Shown here piece by piece: positions 7,558-15,312 of a stretch of 64,000 nucleotides of DNA. Below the pieces are notes generated by a model that did no database searches, was not told the DNA's origin, and saw only the letters and a program-made list of their open reading frames with translations. Source of the stretch: UBA10518 sp022837185. Lineage in GTDB: Bacteria > Desulfobacterota > Desulfobulbia > Desulfobulbales > Desulfobulbaceae. Both the position numbers and the translations under genes were made by a program. Location of the stretch: the NCBI GenBank assembly GCA_034007705.1, contig JAVEQK010000001.1, forward strand, positions 1 to 64,000. The letters run 5' to 3'. The stretch's first letter is position 1. Each line of letters starts with the position of its first letter.

Positions 7558-8463
7558 TTATCGAATTGTTGCTTTGAAATCCACGATCCCAAGAGGGTTC
7601 ATGGATGGTGACTGAATAATTTTGTCCCAGATTTTTTCAACCTGGACATGGAGCGCTGTCCGTTCGCCGTACTCGAAAATGTTCTTTCCCTCCACCATGG
7701 AATGGGTAAAAACCGGATCGAAGGGGATCCGCCCCAGGACGGCGATATTGCGTTGCGCCGCCAATTGTTCAATGGCCTCGGTCATTTCCGGGTTGAGGTC
7801 GTACTTGTTGATGCACGCCATGCCGGGGACCTTGAAGTGGGCCGCGAGGTCCACCAGACGCTCCATGTCGTGCAGACCGGAGACGGTTGGTTCGGTGACG
7901 ATGACCAGCGCCGTTGCGCCGCCAAGGGAAGCAATGACCGGACAGCCGATCCCGGGCGGACCATCGGTGATAATCAGGTCATGGCCATGCTCCTCAGCCA
8001 GTTCCCGGCTCCGGCGACGGATCAGGCTGACCAGTTTTCCGGAATTTTCTTCGGCAATGCCCAGCCGGGCATGGACCATGGGGCCGAAGCGGGTGTCCGA
8101 GATATACCATTCGCCGCAGCGCTGCACCGGGAAATCGATGGCCTGCTCCGGGCAGAAATCCACACAAACCCCACAGCCTTCGCACCGGATTGCGTCAACC
8201 TGAAACCGGTCACTGATGCCATCGAACCGGCAGAGGTCAATACAGGTGCCGCAACCGGTGCAAAGGGAGGGATTGATGACTGCCTTGCTGCCGCCCATGA
8301 AGTCGGACCGCTGCCTGATCTGCGGCTGCAGCAGGAGGTGCAGGTCGGCGGCATCGACGTCCGCGTCGCAGAGAACGCTGTTTTCCGCCAACGTGGCGAA
8401 GGCCGCGGTCAGGCTGGTCTTGCCTGTACCGCCCTTGCCGCTGAGAATAATCAGTTCGCGCAT
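7558..8463 (-). CDS. MinD/Mrp-type P-loop ATPase with inserted ferredoxin domain (second copy)
   Basis: This 301-residue protein has the deviant Walker A (LSGKGGTGKTSLTAAFA) of the MinD/Mrp/NifH class, then two 4Fe-4S motifs inserted at about residues 60-105 (CTGCGTCIDLCRF and CEGCGVCVDFCPE), then DGPPGIGCPVIASL. It should hydrolyse ATP and carry Fe-S clusters, as in the COG1149 family. The ATG at 8463 was preferred over GTG 8481 because AGGAAG lies just upstream and the protein then begins at the conserved strand MRELIILSGKGG. It overlaps the upstream paralogue by 13 bases, indicating tight co-translation. Confidence 0.9.
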   Translation of the reverse strand: MRELIILSGKGGTGKTSLTAAFATLAENSVLCDADVDAADLHLLLQPQIRQRSDFMGGSKAVINPSLCTGCGTCIDLCRFDGISDRFQVDAIRCEGCGVCVDFCPEQAIDFPVQRCGEWYISDTRFGPMVHARLGIAEENSGKLVSLIRRRSRELAEEHGHDLIITDGPPGIGCPVIASLGGATALVIVTEPTVSGLHDMERLVDLAAHFKVPGMACINKYDLNPEMTEAIEQLAAQRNIAVLGRIPFDPVFTHSMVEGKNIFEYGERTALHVQVEKIWDKIIQSPSMNPLGIVDFKATIR

Positions 8464-9317
8464 TGCTTCTTCCTGCGCCACGATTCCGTGAACGCTTCAA
8501 TCCTGCCGTACAGGTTGAGAAACTGTTGCCGCCATTCCGGGATCTCCTCAATCAGCGCCTGACCCCGGGAATATATTTCGGCGATTTGCCGATCAAAGGG
8601 AATGGTCATCAGGATCGGCACCTCCTCGGACTCGGCATAGGCAAAGACCTTCAGGTCGCCGATGTCGGCCCGGTTGATCACCAGTCCGCAGGGAATATTC
8701 AGGACCCGCACCGCCTCGACCGCCAGGCGCAGGTCATGGAGGCCGAAAGGGGTCGGCTCGGTCACCATGAGGATGAAATCCGTCCCGTTCATGGCGGCGA
8801 TGACCGGACAGGAGGTCCCGGGCGGCGCATCGATGATCGTCACCAGATTCGGATCCGCCTCGGCTTTGACCTTTCTGATCAACGGCGGCGACATGGCTTC
8901 CCCGACCCGCAGCCGGCCGTTGATGAACCCGATGCCATTGCGGCGGCCGAAGGAAATCGTGCCCAGTTCCCGTCCTGTTTCGCTGATCGCCCCCTCCGGG
9001 CAGACCAGCATGCATCCTCCGCAGCTGTGACAGAGTTCCGGAAAGACCAGGACCTTGCCCCCAATCACCGTAATGGCGTTGAAGCGGCAGATCTCCGCGC
9101 ATTTCCCGCAGCCGCTGCATTTCTCCCCGTCGATCAGAGGGATCGGCGTCTCCACCTTTTCCGTACGGCTGATCAACGGTTTGAGGAACAGATCGGCGTT
9201 GGGCTCCTCCACGTCGCAGTCAAGCAGTTCAACCTGTTCTCTCAGGGCAAGGGCCAGATTTGTGGCGACTGTGGTCTTGCCTGTTCCGCCCTTGCCGCTG
9301 GCCACGCTGATAATCAC
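8451..9317 (-). CDS. MinD/Mrp-type P-loop ATPase with inserted ferredoxin domain (first copy)
   Basis: This 288-residue paralogue of the next gene has Walker A (VASGKGGTGKTTVATNLAL), two inserted 4Fe-4S motifs (CSGCGKCAEICRF, CHSCGGCMLVCPE) and IDAPPGTSCPVIAAM. The pair probably works together, as in other genomes where two such ATPases sit side by side with NifX-like proteins. The start codon overlaps the receiver-like gene by 4 bases (ATGA) and the end overlaps the second ATPase. Function is inferred as ATP-driven Fe-S or metal cofactor handling; it is not cell-division MinD, because of the ferredoxin insertion and the context. Confidence 0.92.
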   Translation of the reverse strand: MIISVASGKGGTGKTTVATNLALALREQVELLDCDVEEPNADLFLKPLISRTEKVETPIPLIDGEKCSGCGKCAEICRFNAITVIGGKVLVFPELCHSCGGCMLVCPEGAISETGRELGTISFGRRNGIGFINGRLRVGEAMSPPLIRKVKAEADPNLVTIIDAPPGTSCPVIAAMNGTDFILMVTEPTPFGLHDLRLAVEAVRVLNIPCGLVINRADIGDLKVFAYAESEEVPILMTIPFDRQIAEIYSRGQALIEEIPEWRQQFLNLYGRIEAFTESWRRKKQCAN

Positions 9318-9724
9318 TTTTTTTCCGCCCCCACGGCTGTCGGTTCCATCAGGCCGGTAATCTTTCCGAGCAACTCCAGCAGTTTTTCCCCATCTTTTTC
9401 TGTGGGGCGGGGAGGCAGCTGCATTAGGACGCCAAGGCCCTCGGTGGCGTCATGGAATTCGTCATCCGGCAGGGAACCGACCAGCGCGGTGTTGACCAAT
9501 GGATTGATGCGTACTATCTGGTGGATAAACCGGATGCCGGCTTTGTCCGAGAGATGACCCCCGACAATCACCAGGTCCACGGCCTTTTTGCCCTTTTCTC
9601 TCAACTGCTCGAGCCCGGCGGAGGCGCTGCCGGCATAGACGAGATGGGTATTGCCCGCCTTGCTCAATCCTTGAGCCAGGTCGTCGAAGAGCCACCATTC
9701 ATTGCCAATGAGCAGGATGTTCAT
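9314..9724 (-). CDS. Degenerate response-regulator receiver-like protein
   Basis: This 136-residue protein has a CheY-like pattern: MNILLIGNEWWLFDDLAQGL, then VDLVIVGGHLSDKAG, then VNTALVGSLPDDEF. The residue expected to be the phospho-acceptor Asp (DLVIxDxxL) is Gly here, and the first acidic pair is replaced by NEWW, so normal phosphorylation is unlikely. ATG 9724 was chosen over TTG 9739 because AGAGG sits just before it. It heads the MinD genes with a 4-base overlap. A protein-interaction or partner-docking role is an inference. Confidence 0.75.
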   Translation of the reverse strand: MNILLIGNEWWLFDDLAQGLSKAGNTHLVYAGSASAGLEQLREKGKKAVDLVIVGGHLSDKAGIRFIHQIVRINPLVNTALVGSLPDDEFHDATEGLGVLMQLPPRPTEKDGEKLLELLGKITGLMEPTAVGAEKK

Positions 9725-9936
9725 TTTTCCTCTGTACAAAGAATTCCTTTTCCCCCGGTCGGGGGGGAGCTGGCCAGCAGTAGTTACCTCGGCGCCCCAG
9801 GCTGCCCGGATTGCCGCCCCCGGGCTTTCTCCGGGGGCGCCTGGTAACGGCTGATCGATCCCGGACCCTGGTCCTGCCGGCCGTCAACTTGGCTATACCC
9901 TTTGCCGCCGCTGTTCTCCCCGGCCGTTTTCGCCTG
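9725..9936 (-). other. Intergenic leader of the MinD genes with GC hairpin
   Basis: This 212-base gap lies between the NifX-like gene (stop at 9937) and the receiver-like gene. It holds a strong GC hairpin, CGCCCCCGG (9815-9823) and CCGGGGGCG (9831-9839), without a T tract. I see no sigma-54 or sigma-70 promoter, so the MinD genes may be transcribed from the sigma-54 promoter upstream of the NifX-like gene, with the hairpin adjusting mRNA stoichiometry. Confidence 0.5.
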
Positions 9937-10365
9937 CTATCGATTCGGATCCCCGTTGGAGGAATCGTCCGGCAGGTGGCTGAGCAGTTCGCTGCCCCGG
10001 CGGATTTTGCCGCGGCAGCAGATTCTTCTGTCGCACCCGGGCATGATGAATTCGGTCCACTCGGGGTTGTCCTGACTCAGGGTTTCCAGGACCTCCTGCA
10101 CGTTTCCGGCAATGAAGGGAATCACTTCGAATTCCGCGTTCTCGAGCATGATGGCCGAATCCTGGGAGACAGCGCCGCAGATAAGGACCGCGATGTTCTG
10201 GGCTCGTAACAGTTGCATAAGCTGGAAGGGATTCTCCGGGTCGAGTTCCAGGGTCGACATTCTGCCGAGGCGTCCATCAACAAGCTCTGCTATCAGCAGG
10301 GTCCTGGCGGAATCAAAAACCGGCGACACCCGATGGCCCCATACCGTCACAGCGATCTTTTGCAC
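9937..10365 (-). CDS. NifX/NifB-type domain protein, first gene after sigma-54 promoter
   Basis: This 142-residue NifX-superfamily protein begins (M)QKIAVTVWGHRVSPVFDSA and has LRAQNIAVLICGAVSQDSA in the middle. A Cys-containing tail (PGCDRRICCRGKIRRG) could bind metal. I chose GTG at 10365 over ATG at 10383 because the sigma-54 promoter at 10396-10410 predicts an RNA start near 10384, which leaves no leader for the ATG, and AAAGG lies before the GTG. It is the first gene of the NifX-receiver-MinD-MinD-NifX-NifX series. Confidence 0.85.
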   Translation of the reverse strand: MQKIAVTVWGHRVSPVFDSARTLLIAELVDGRLGRMSTLELDPENPFQLMQLLRAQNIAVLICGAVSQDSAIMLENAEFEVIPFIAGNVQEVLETLSQDNPEWTEFIMPGCDRRICCRGKIRRGSELLSHLPDDSSNGDPNR

Positions 10366-10395
10366 CGCGCCTTTCTGCTCCATATACGTAGTTAA

Positions 10396-10410
10396 GCAAA
10401 AGCGATGCCT
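10396..10410 (-). promoter_or_regulatory. Sigma-54 (RpoN) promoter upstream of the NifX-like operon
   Basis: The minus strand reads AGGCATCGCTTTTGCTT, with the invariant GG (10408-10409) and GC (10396-10397) exactly 10 bases apart and a TTTTGC -12 element. This fits the YTGGCAC-N4-TTGCW sigma-54 consensus well. The adjacent upstream gene encodes a sigma-54 activator, which strongly supports the call. Confidence 0.85.
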
Positions 10411-10524
10411 GTTCCGGTTAACAGGACGATGATTTCATAACATAAAGGAATGATAGAGTTTTTATTGCACTGTGGAAGGGCGGGAGGATACAGGGGAGCG
10501 TCGCACGGTTGCGCTAATGGGCGG

Positions 10525-10558
10525 AGTTGCGACTCTGTACAGTCGCGCTATTGCAACT
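10525..10558. promoter_or_regulatory. Candidate upstream activator site (dyad)
   Basis: There are nested inverted repeats: GCGACT (10529-10534) with AGTCGC (10541-10546), and outer arms AGTTGC (10525-10530) with GCAACT (10553-10558). The centre lies about 130 bases upstream of the sigma-54 promoter, a typical enhancer distance, and immediately after the activator gene stop. It is probably the binding site of that activator; not proven. Confidence 0.6.
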
Positions 10559-10559
10559 G

Positions 10560-11933
10560 TCAGGGCGACTTGGAGCTGGTCGAACGGCCGTCAACGGCCG
10601 GCAGGGCGATGTTGAATTTCTTGATCTTGCGGAAGAGGGTGCTTTTGTGTATTCCCAGTTCCCTGGCCGCGGCCAGGCGGTTATAGTCGTTGCGCCGCAG
10701 GGCCTCGAGGAGGACCTCCTTTTCGGTGAGAACATGTGCCTCCCGCAACGGCGAGGGAGAGGGAATGGCGGTGAGCAGGTAGGCGGGCAGGTGACTGACG
10801 CCGACTTGCCCCCTGGAGCAGAGAATGAACGCGTGTTCGATAATATTTTCCAGCTCCCTGATATTGCCGGGATAATGGTGCCGCATCAACAGCCACATGG
10901 CTTCCTCGTCGATCCCGGTCACCGCCTTGCCCCGCAGCCGGTTCATCTTATCGATGAACCGCTCGGTCAGCAGGGGGATGTCCTCTTTGCGCTCCCGCAG
11001 GGGAGGGAGCTGAAGCCGGACGATATTGATCCGGTAGAATAAGTCCTGGCGGAATTCCCCCCGGTCCAGCAATTCGGCAAGGTCGCGGTTGGTGGCGGCG
11101 ACAATCCGCACATCGGTCCGCTGCCTGTCAACTCCGCCCAGGGGTTGAAACTCCCGTTCCTCGAGCACCCTGAGCAATTTGACCTGAAAGGCGGGACTGA
11201 TCTCGCCCACCTCGTCAAGCAGGATGGTGCCGCCGTCGGCTATGGCAAAATAACCGGGCTTGTCCTTGACCGCGCTGGTAAAGGCCCCGGCCTTGTAGCC
11301 GAACAGTTCCGACTCCAGCAGGGTGTCGGGCAGGGCGCCGCAGTTGATGGCGACAAAGGGCTTGTCCCGGCGGGACGAAAGATCGTGCAGGGCCCTGGCC
11401 AGGATTTCCTTGCCGGTGCCGGTTTCGCCCTCGATCAGTACCGTACTGTCGCTTTCGGCTATTCGGGGCAGAACGGTGAAGATTTTTTTCATCAGGGGGC
11501 TGCGGGAAACCATGTCGCCCTGCTGGAAACTGGAGCGCAATTCCCGCCGCAGTTCCTCGATCACGGTATTGTCGCGGAATGTTTCCACCCCGCCGAGGAT
11601 GTCCCCCTGCTCATTTTTCAGCGGCGCGGTGGAGACCGAGATGGGGACCCGTCTTTTCTCGCTGTTGATGATGTAGGTCGACGTGCTGACGTGGGTCGTG
11701 CCTTCCTTCATGGTCCGGCGCAGGACGCAGCCCCCCTCGCACATGTTGGAACGGAACACTTCCCAGCAGTAACGGCCGATCGCCTCGCGGCGGGGGGTGC
11801 CGGTGATTTCCTCGGCGGCCCTGTTGAAGGAGGTGATCCGCCATTCATGGTCGACGGTGAAAACGCCGTCGGAGATACTCTCCAGGATGATCTCCGTGGC
11901 GTTGGCGGGCAGGGCGGCCTTTTTTTTCTTCAC
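10560..11933 (-). CDS. Sigma-54-dependent PAS-AAA+-Fis activator
   Basis: This 457-residue enhancer-binding protein has an N-terminal PAS domain (about 12-130), an AAA+ domain with Walker A (GETGTGKE), a GAFT loop (ELFGYKAGAFTSAV), Walker B (GGTILLDEVGEI) and an R-finger region (FRQDLFYRINIV), and a C-terminal Fis-type HTH (NRLAAARELGIHKSTLFRKI). The loop reads GAFTSA instead of the usual GAFTGA. The PAS domain holds a Cys pair plus more (RSNMCEGGC), which could sense redox state or bind a metal cluster. It lacks a receiver domain. It sits directly upstream of a sigma-54 promoter and is the likely activator of the NifX/MinD operon. Confidence 0.93.
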   Translation of the reverse strand: MKKKKAALPANATEIILESISDGVFTVDHEWRITSFNRAAEEITGTPRREAIGRYCWEVFRSNMCEGGCVLRRTMKEGTTHVSTSTYIINSEKRRVPISVSTAPLKNEQGDILGGVETFRDNTVIEELRRELRSSFQQGDMVSRSPLMKKIFTVLPRIAESDSTVLIEGETGTGKEILARALHDLSSRRDKPFVAINCGALPDTLLESELFGYKAGAFTSAVKDKPGYFAIADGGTILLDEVGEISPAFQVKLLRVLEEREFQPLGGVDRQRTDVRIVAATNRDLAELLDRGEFRQDLFYRINIVRLQLPPLRERKEDIPLLTERFIDKMNRLRGKAVTGIDEEAMWLLMRHHYPGNIRELENIIEHAFILCSRGQVGVSHLPAYLLTAIPSPSPLREAHVLTEKEVLLEALRRNDYNRLAAARELGIHKSTLFRKIKKFNIALPAVDGRSTSSKSP

Positions 11934-12170
11934 GACCTACTGTTGATCCGCTTGGTTGTGCAGCACCGCTGCTTTGTTGTCCCGGGTTGTCCAGGCTCCG
12001 GCCGGGGGCTGGCGGAAAAACAGCTTAGCCGGCCGGTCTTTGTATATGACACGTAATTTCGGCCTGATTGCAATAAAAATCGGGCCGGGAGGGGACTTTC
12101 CTCTCTTTCCGCTCCAAGGGCCCTGGTCCGCCCGCCCTGCGCCGCGCGGGCAACGGCGGGATGCGGACTG
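11934..12170 (-). other. Intergenic region upstream of the sigma-54 activator gene
   Basis: This 237-base gap lies between the DsrE gene stop and the activator start. An AT-rich patch (about 12045-12080) may hold a promoter, but I cannot align a convincing -35/-10 pair. No gene is supported here. Confidence 0.4.
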
Positions 12171-12689
12171 TCAATAGACGGGGACCAGCGAATAGCCCTG
12201 GGCCTGATAGCCGATCATGGAAATCCAGCCGTTGCGAACATGCTTGATGGCGGGGAGGATCGTCGCCGGATCCACTCCCATGACTTCGGCGGCGAAAATG
12301 CAAATTTCCAGTTTGATGCCTTGCCGGGCCATTTCTCTGACAATGGCTCCAATCTTTTCAATATATTCCTGCTCCTCGGGCTGGAATCCCTTGACATCGG
12401 TTGTGACGAGCTTGACCGCCGGACCGATGAACACGACGACGAACTCGGGCCGTTCGTCCACGAACCGGATATTGCCGTCGCTGAAGGTCTGGAGGATGAG
12501 GTCGAGCTGAATGGCCGCGCTTTTGGGCGCGCCGGCCCGGACATCAAAGACGGTCCTGATCGAGCTTGCTCCCTGCAGGCCTTCATATTCCTCCGGCTGC
12601 GATTGTTCCCCCTTCGCGGGCAGAACGGCAAGGAGCAGAATGAGGCCGGCCAGCAGAACGTTTCTGACGGCATCGATGTTGGTGCGCAT
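12171..12689 (-). CDS. Secreted DsrE-family protein
   Basis: This 172-residue protein has a signal peptide (VLLAGLILLLAVLPAKG) followed by a DsrE/DsrF-like alpha-beta fold: IRTVFDVRAGAPKSAAIQLD, VVVFIGPAVKLV, KLEICIFAAEVMGVDPATI and the family ending GWISMIGYQAQGYSLVPVY. A Cys (LEICIF) sits at the position where sulfur-carrying DsrE proteins have an active Cys. ATG 12689 was chosen because AGGAGGAA lies 5-6 bases upstream and the signal peptide starts there. A periplasmic role in sulfur or redox chemistry is plausible but not shown. Confidence 0.85.
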   Translation of the reverse strand: MRTNIDAVRNVLLAGLILLLAVLPAKGEQSQPEEYEGLQGASSIRTVFDVRAGAPKSAAIQLDLILQTFSDGNIRFVDERPEFVVVFIGPAVKLVTTDVKGFQPEEQEYIEKIGAIVREMARQGIKLEICIFAAEVMGVDPATILPAIKHVRNGWISMIGYQAQGYSLVPVY

Positions 12690-12814
12690 TGTTCTTCCTC
12701 CTGTGTCCAAGTGTTTGCAGGTTTCATGTTGCTCCCCCGTCCATGTGCTCCCCGGTTCCTCGGGGGGGGGCGTCATGGGGGCCAAGTTTTGTCACTCCGG
12801 GGGCGGGTTTCCCA

Positions 12815-13597
12815 TTATATCAAGCCGAGCCAGTCATGGAAAATAAATACCAGGATTTCAAAGGCGATGAGCAGGATGATGATCCATTCAAGTGCCGATG
12901 AATGCTGATGGCGCAGCTCTTCGGCGACCAGGCCGAGCACATCGTTGACCGTGTTCAGCTTGTGCTGGATCAGGTGCAGACGTTGTTCGAGCTCCAGGTA
13001 GCCGATGGTTTTCTGGTAGTAATGCTGGTATTCGGGGTAATCCCAGAAAAATTCCGGGGTATCCAGCAGGTCGAAGCGCAGGAGAATGTCGCTTTTGCTC
13101 AGGTGTGCCTTCCCCTGCCAGCGGGAAAGGGTTCTGCGTTTCATGGCGATGCGGCCGTTGCGGGCGAGGTCGGCGGCAATGGCCTGGGTGTCGCCGATCA
13201 GATTTTTTGCCCGCCGTTCAAAAACCGACAGCTTGCTGCTCTGGGCCAGGGCGTGGCTGACCGCCAGCCGGCACAGCGGTTCCTCGCTGTCCATGGTGAT
13301 GCGGTCGAAATGGATGCGGAAGGCGTCGCCGCCCGCGTATTCAAAATAATCCTTCTCAATCTCGGGCTCGGGCCTGCTGAAGGCCGGTTCGAGCCAGGAC
13401 AGGTCAGGTTCGGCCGTATCGGTCTGCCAGACGACGACAACGCCGTAGGAAAAAACAAAGTACTCTCCCTTTTCCCAGGGGATGATAAAGGCCCCTTTGA
13501 TTTTCCTGCTGGCGGGGAAACGACTGGCCAGCATGGTTATCTTGCCGATGTCGAAATCCTCGGCAAGACAGTACGAGACAATTCGCTGTGCAGGCAA
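12815..13597 (-). CDS. RMD1/YagE-type DUF155 protein with C-terminal membrane anchor
   Basis: This 260-residue protein matches the DUF155 (RMD1/SIF2/SIF3-like) family: FSYGVVVVWQTD, then a helical region with LSVFERRAKNLIGD and an ELEQRLHLIQHKLNTVNDVL coiled coil, and a C-terminal transmembrane helix (EWIIILLIAFEILVFIFH). The start is a TTG at 13597 with AAGGAGG 8 bases upstream; no ATG is available nearby. Eukaryotic homologues anchor in the mitochondrial membrane, while bacterial members are uncharacterised. It is divergent from the 5'-nucleotidase gene. Confidence 0.85.
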   Translation of the reverse strand: MPAQRIVSYCLAEDFDIGKITMLASRFPASRKIKGAFIIPWEKGEYFVFSYGVVVVWQTDTAEPDLSWLEPAFSRPEPEIEKDYFEYAGGDAFRIHFDRITMDSEEPLCRLAVSHALAQSSKLSVFERRAKNLIGDTQAIAADLARNGRIAMKRRTLSRWQGKAHLSKSDILLRFDLLDTPEFFWDYPEYQHYYQKTIGYLELEQRLHLIQHKLNTVNDVLGLVAEELRHQHSSALEWIIILLIAFEILVFIFHDWLGLI

Positions 13598-13748
13598 GTC
13601 AACACCCTCCTTGCGGCCGAAAAAAACACTCTTTGCGGATATCCAGTCCTTGTTGCCGGCCGCCGGGTTCTGTTATGCTGTCGGCCGGCCGGTATTATCG
13701 GCAACTATAATAGCACCATATCCATCAATCTGCTACCTGGAGGCCGCT
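13598..13748. other. Divergent intergenic region
   Basis: These 151 bases lie between the DUF155 gene (-) and the 5'-nucleotidase gene (+). A TATAAT at 13706-13711 is a good plus-strand -10, but its -35 is weak. Inverted GGCCGGCC sequence occurs just upstream of it. Confidence 0.4.
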
Positions 13749-15269
13749 ATGCTCCGAAAAATCACCGTTCACGCCGTTCTGCTGCTGGCCGTCGTTCTGC
13801 TCCCCGGCTGCGGTGCCGGGTTGCGGCCGGAAGCTTCCGGCCACGGGTCCTCCGGGCCGGTTGAGTTCATCATTCTGCAGATGAACGACATCTATGAGCT
13901 CACCCCTGTCAGCGGGGGAAGGGAAGGAGGGCTTGCCCGGGTTGCCGCCGTCAGGAAGGAACTGCTGGTCGAGAATCCCAATACCGTAACCGTTCTGGGC
14001 GGCGACCTGTTCAGTCCATCGGCCCTCGGCACCGCCATGGTGGACGGCAAGTCCCTTGCCGGCCGGCAGATGGTTGCCGTCATGAATCTGCTCGGCCTTG
14101 ATTACGCCACCTTCGGCAACCATGAGTTTGACCTCGGGGAGCGTGATTTCCTCGACAGACTGGCGGAATCCGGTTTCACCTGGATTTCCGCCAACGTCTT
14201 CGACCGGCACGGCCGACCGTTCCCCGGGGTGGTCGACAGAAAAATCATCGAGTTGGAAGACGGTGGGGGCCGGACCGTGCGGCTGGGTCTGTTCGGACTC
14301 ACTGTTCCGGCCAACAGAAAGGAGTACGTCAGCTATGCTGATCCGCTTGAAACTGCCCGGGCCATGGTCAAGGCACTCCGGCCCGAGGTGGATGTCCTGG
14401 CGGCGTTGACCCATCTGCCGGTGGACGACGACATCGCCCTGGCGGCCGGTGTGCCGGGCATTGATCTCATTGTAGGCGGCCATGAACATGAAAACATCCA
14501 GCTTTGGCGGGGGGCAGGCTTTGTGCCGGTGTTCAAGGCCGACGCCAACGCCCGCACCCTGTATGTCCATCGCCTTGCCGTGGATCCCGATTCCGGCGGG
14601 ATCACCATTCGTTCCGAGCTGCGGCGGGTGACCGACCGCGACCGGGCCGATCCGACCGTGGGGGCGGAAGTGGAGCGCTGGCAGGAAGCAGGCTTTGCCG
14701 CCTTCCGCCGCCAGGGCTTTGATCCGGAACAGGTGGCCGCCGTCATTCCGGAGCCGCTGGACGGTCTGGAGTCCAGCGTGCGCAACCGGCCCACCAACCT
14801 GGCCTCGCTGATCGCCCGGTCCCTGCGGGCCGCGGTGCCCGGCGCGGAGCTCGCCTTCTATAACAGCGGGGCGGTCCGGATTGATGACGTCCTGCCGGCG
14901 GGGCCGCTGACGCAGTATGATATTATCCGCATTCTGCCCTTCGGCGACAGGATATGCGAAGCCGTCATTGACGGCTCCCTGCTGCGCCGGGTCCTGGACC
15001 AGGGCCAAAAGAACCGGGGGAGCGGCGGCTTTCTGCAGGCGGCGGGCGCGGTGCGGGACGGCCAGGGGGCATGGCTGATCAATGGCGAGCCCCTGGATGA
15101 CAACCGCACCTACCGAGCGGCGGTCAACGATTTTCTTCTTTCCGGCCGGGAGGGGAACCTCGCATTCTTTTCGCAGTCCAGCCCGCTTGTCCAGTCCCAA
15201 TGCATCGAGCAGAGCGATATGCGCCGCGTCTTCGGCGACTACCTGGCCCGGCAGTACGGCCGTCACTGA
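13749..15269 (+). CDS. Lipoprotein 5'-nucleotidase/UshA-type metallophosphoesterase
   Basis: This 506-residue secreted enzyme has a signal peptide with lipobox LLPGC (Cys about residue 20), so it is probably membrane-anchored in the periplasm. The N-terminal metallophosphatase domain shows the metal-ligand motifs QMNDIYEL, GGDLFSPS, FGNHEFDLG and VGGHEHEN. The C-terminal 5'-nucleotidase domain contains NSGAVRIDDVLPAGPLTQYD. It should hydrolyse extracellular nucleotides for phosphate or nucleoside salvage. ATG 13749 with GGAGG upstream was chosen; the reading frame is open further upstream, but that part lacks a ribosome site and precedes the signal peptide. Confidence 0.9.
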   Translation: MLRKITVHAVLLLAVVLLPGCGAGLRPEASGHGSSGPVEFIILQMNDIYELTPVSGGREGGLARVAAVRKELLVENPNTVTVLGGDLFSPSALGTAMVDGKSLAGRQMVAVMNLLGLDYATFGNHEFDLGERDFLDRLAESGFTWISANVFDRHGRPFPGVVDRKIIELEDGGGRTVRLGLFGLTVPANRKEYVSYADPLETARAMVKALRPEVDVLAALTHLPVDDDIALAAGVPGIDLIVGGHEHENIQLWRGAGFVPVFKADANARTLYVHRLAVDPDSGGITIRSELRRVTDRDRADPTVGAEVERWQEAGFAAFRRQGFDPEQVAAVIPEPLDGLESSVRNRPTNLASLIARSLRAAVPGAELAFYNSGAVRIDDVLPAGPLTQYDIIRILPFGDRICEAVIDGSLLRRVLDQGQKNRGSGGFLQAAGAVRDGQGAWLINGEPLDDNRTYRAAVNDFLLSGREGNLAFFSQSSPLVQSQCIEQSDMRRVFGDYLARQYGRH

Positions 15270-15312
15270 GCGGCGGCCCGATCAGGGGCCCGGGGATGTC
15301 TCGGGGGGCCGT

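Noticed and set aside
7558..9317. MinD cell-division site selection genes
   Set aside because: Both ATPases contain inserted 4Fe-4S domains and lack the MinD C-terminal amphipathic membrane helix; no minC or minE nearby.
9699..9887. Short minus-strand ORF between the NifX-like and receiver-like genes
   Set aside because: TTG start without ribosome site, overlap with the receiver-like start and only a vague resemblance to DUF5320-type tails; not enough to call a gene.
4447..11933. Nitrogen-fixation gene cluster
   Set aside because: NifX-like domains and sigma-54 control suggest it, but no nifHDK, nifE/N, nifB radical SAM or nifA-type GAF regulator is present.
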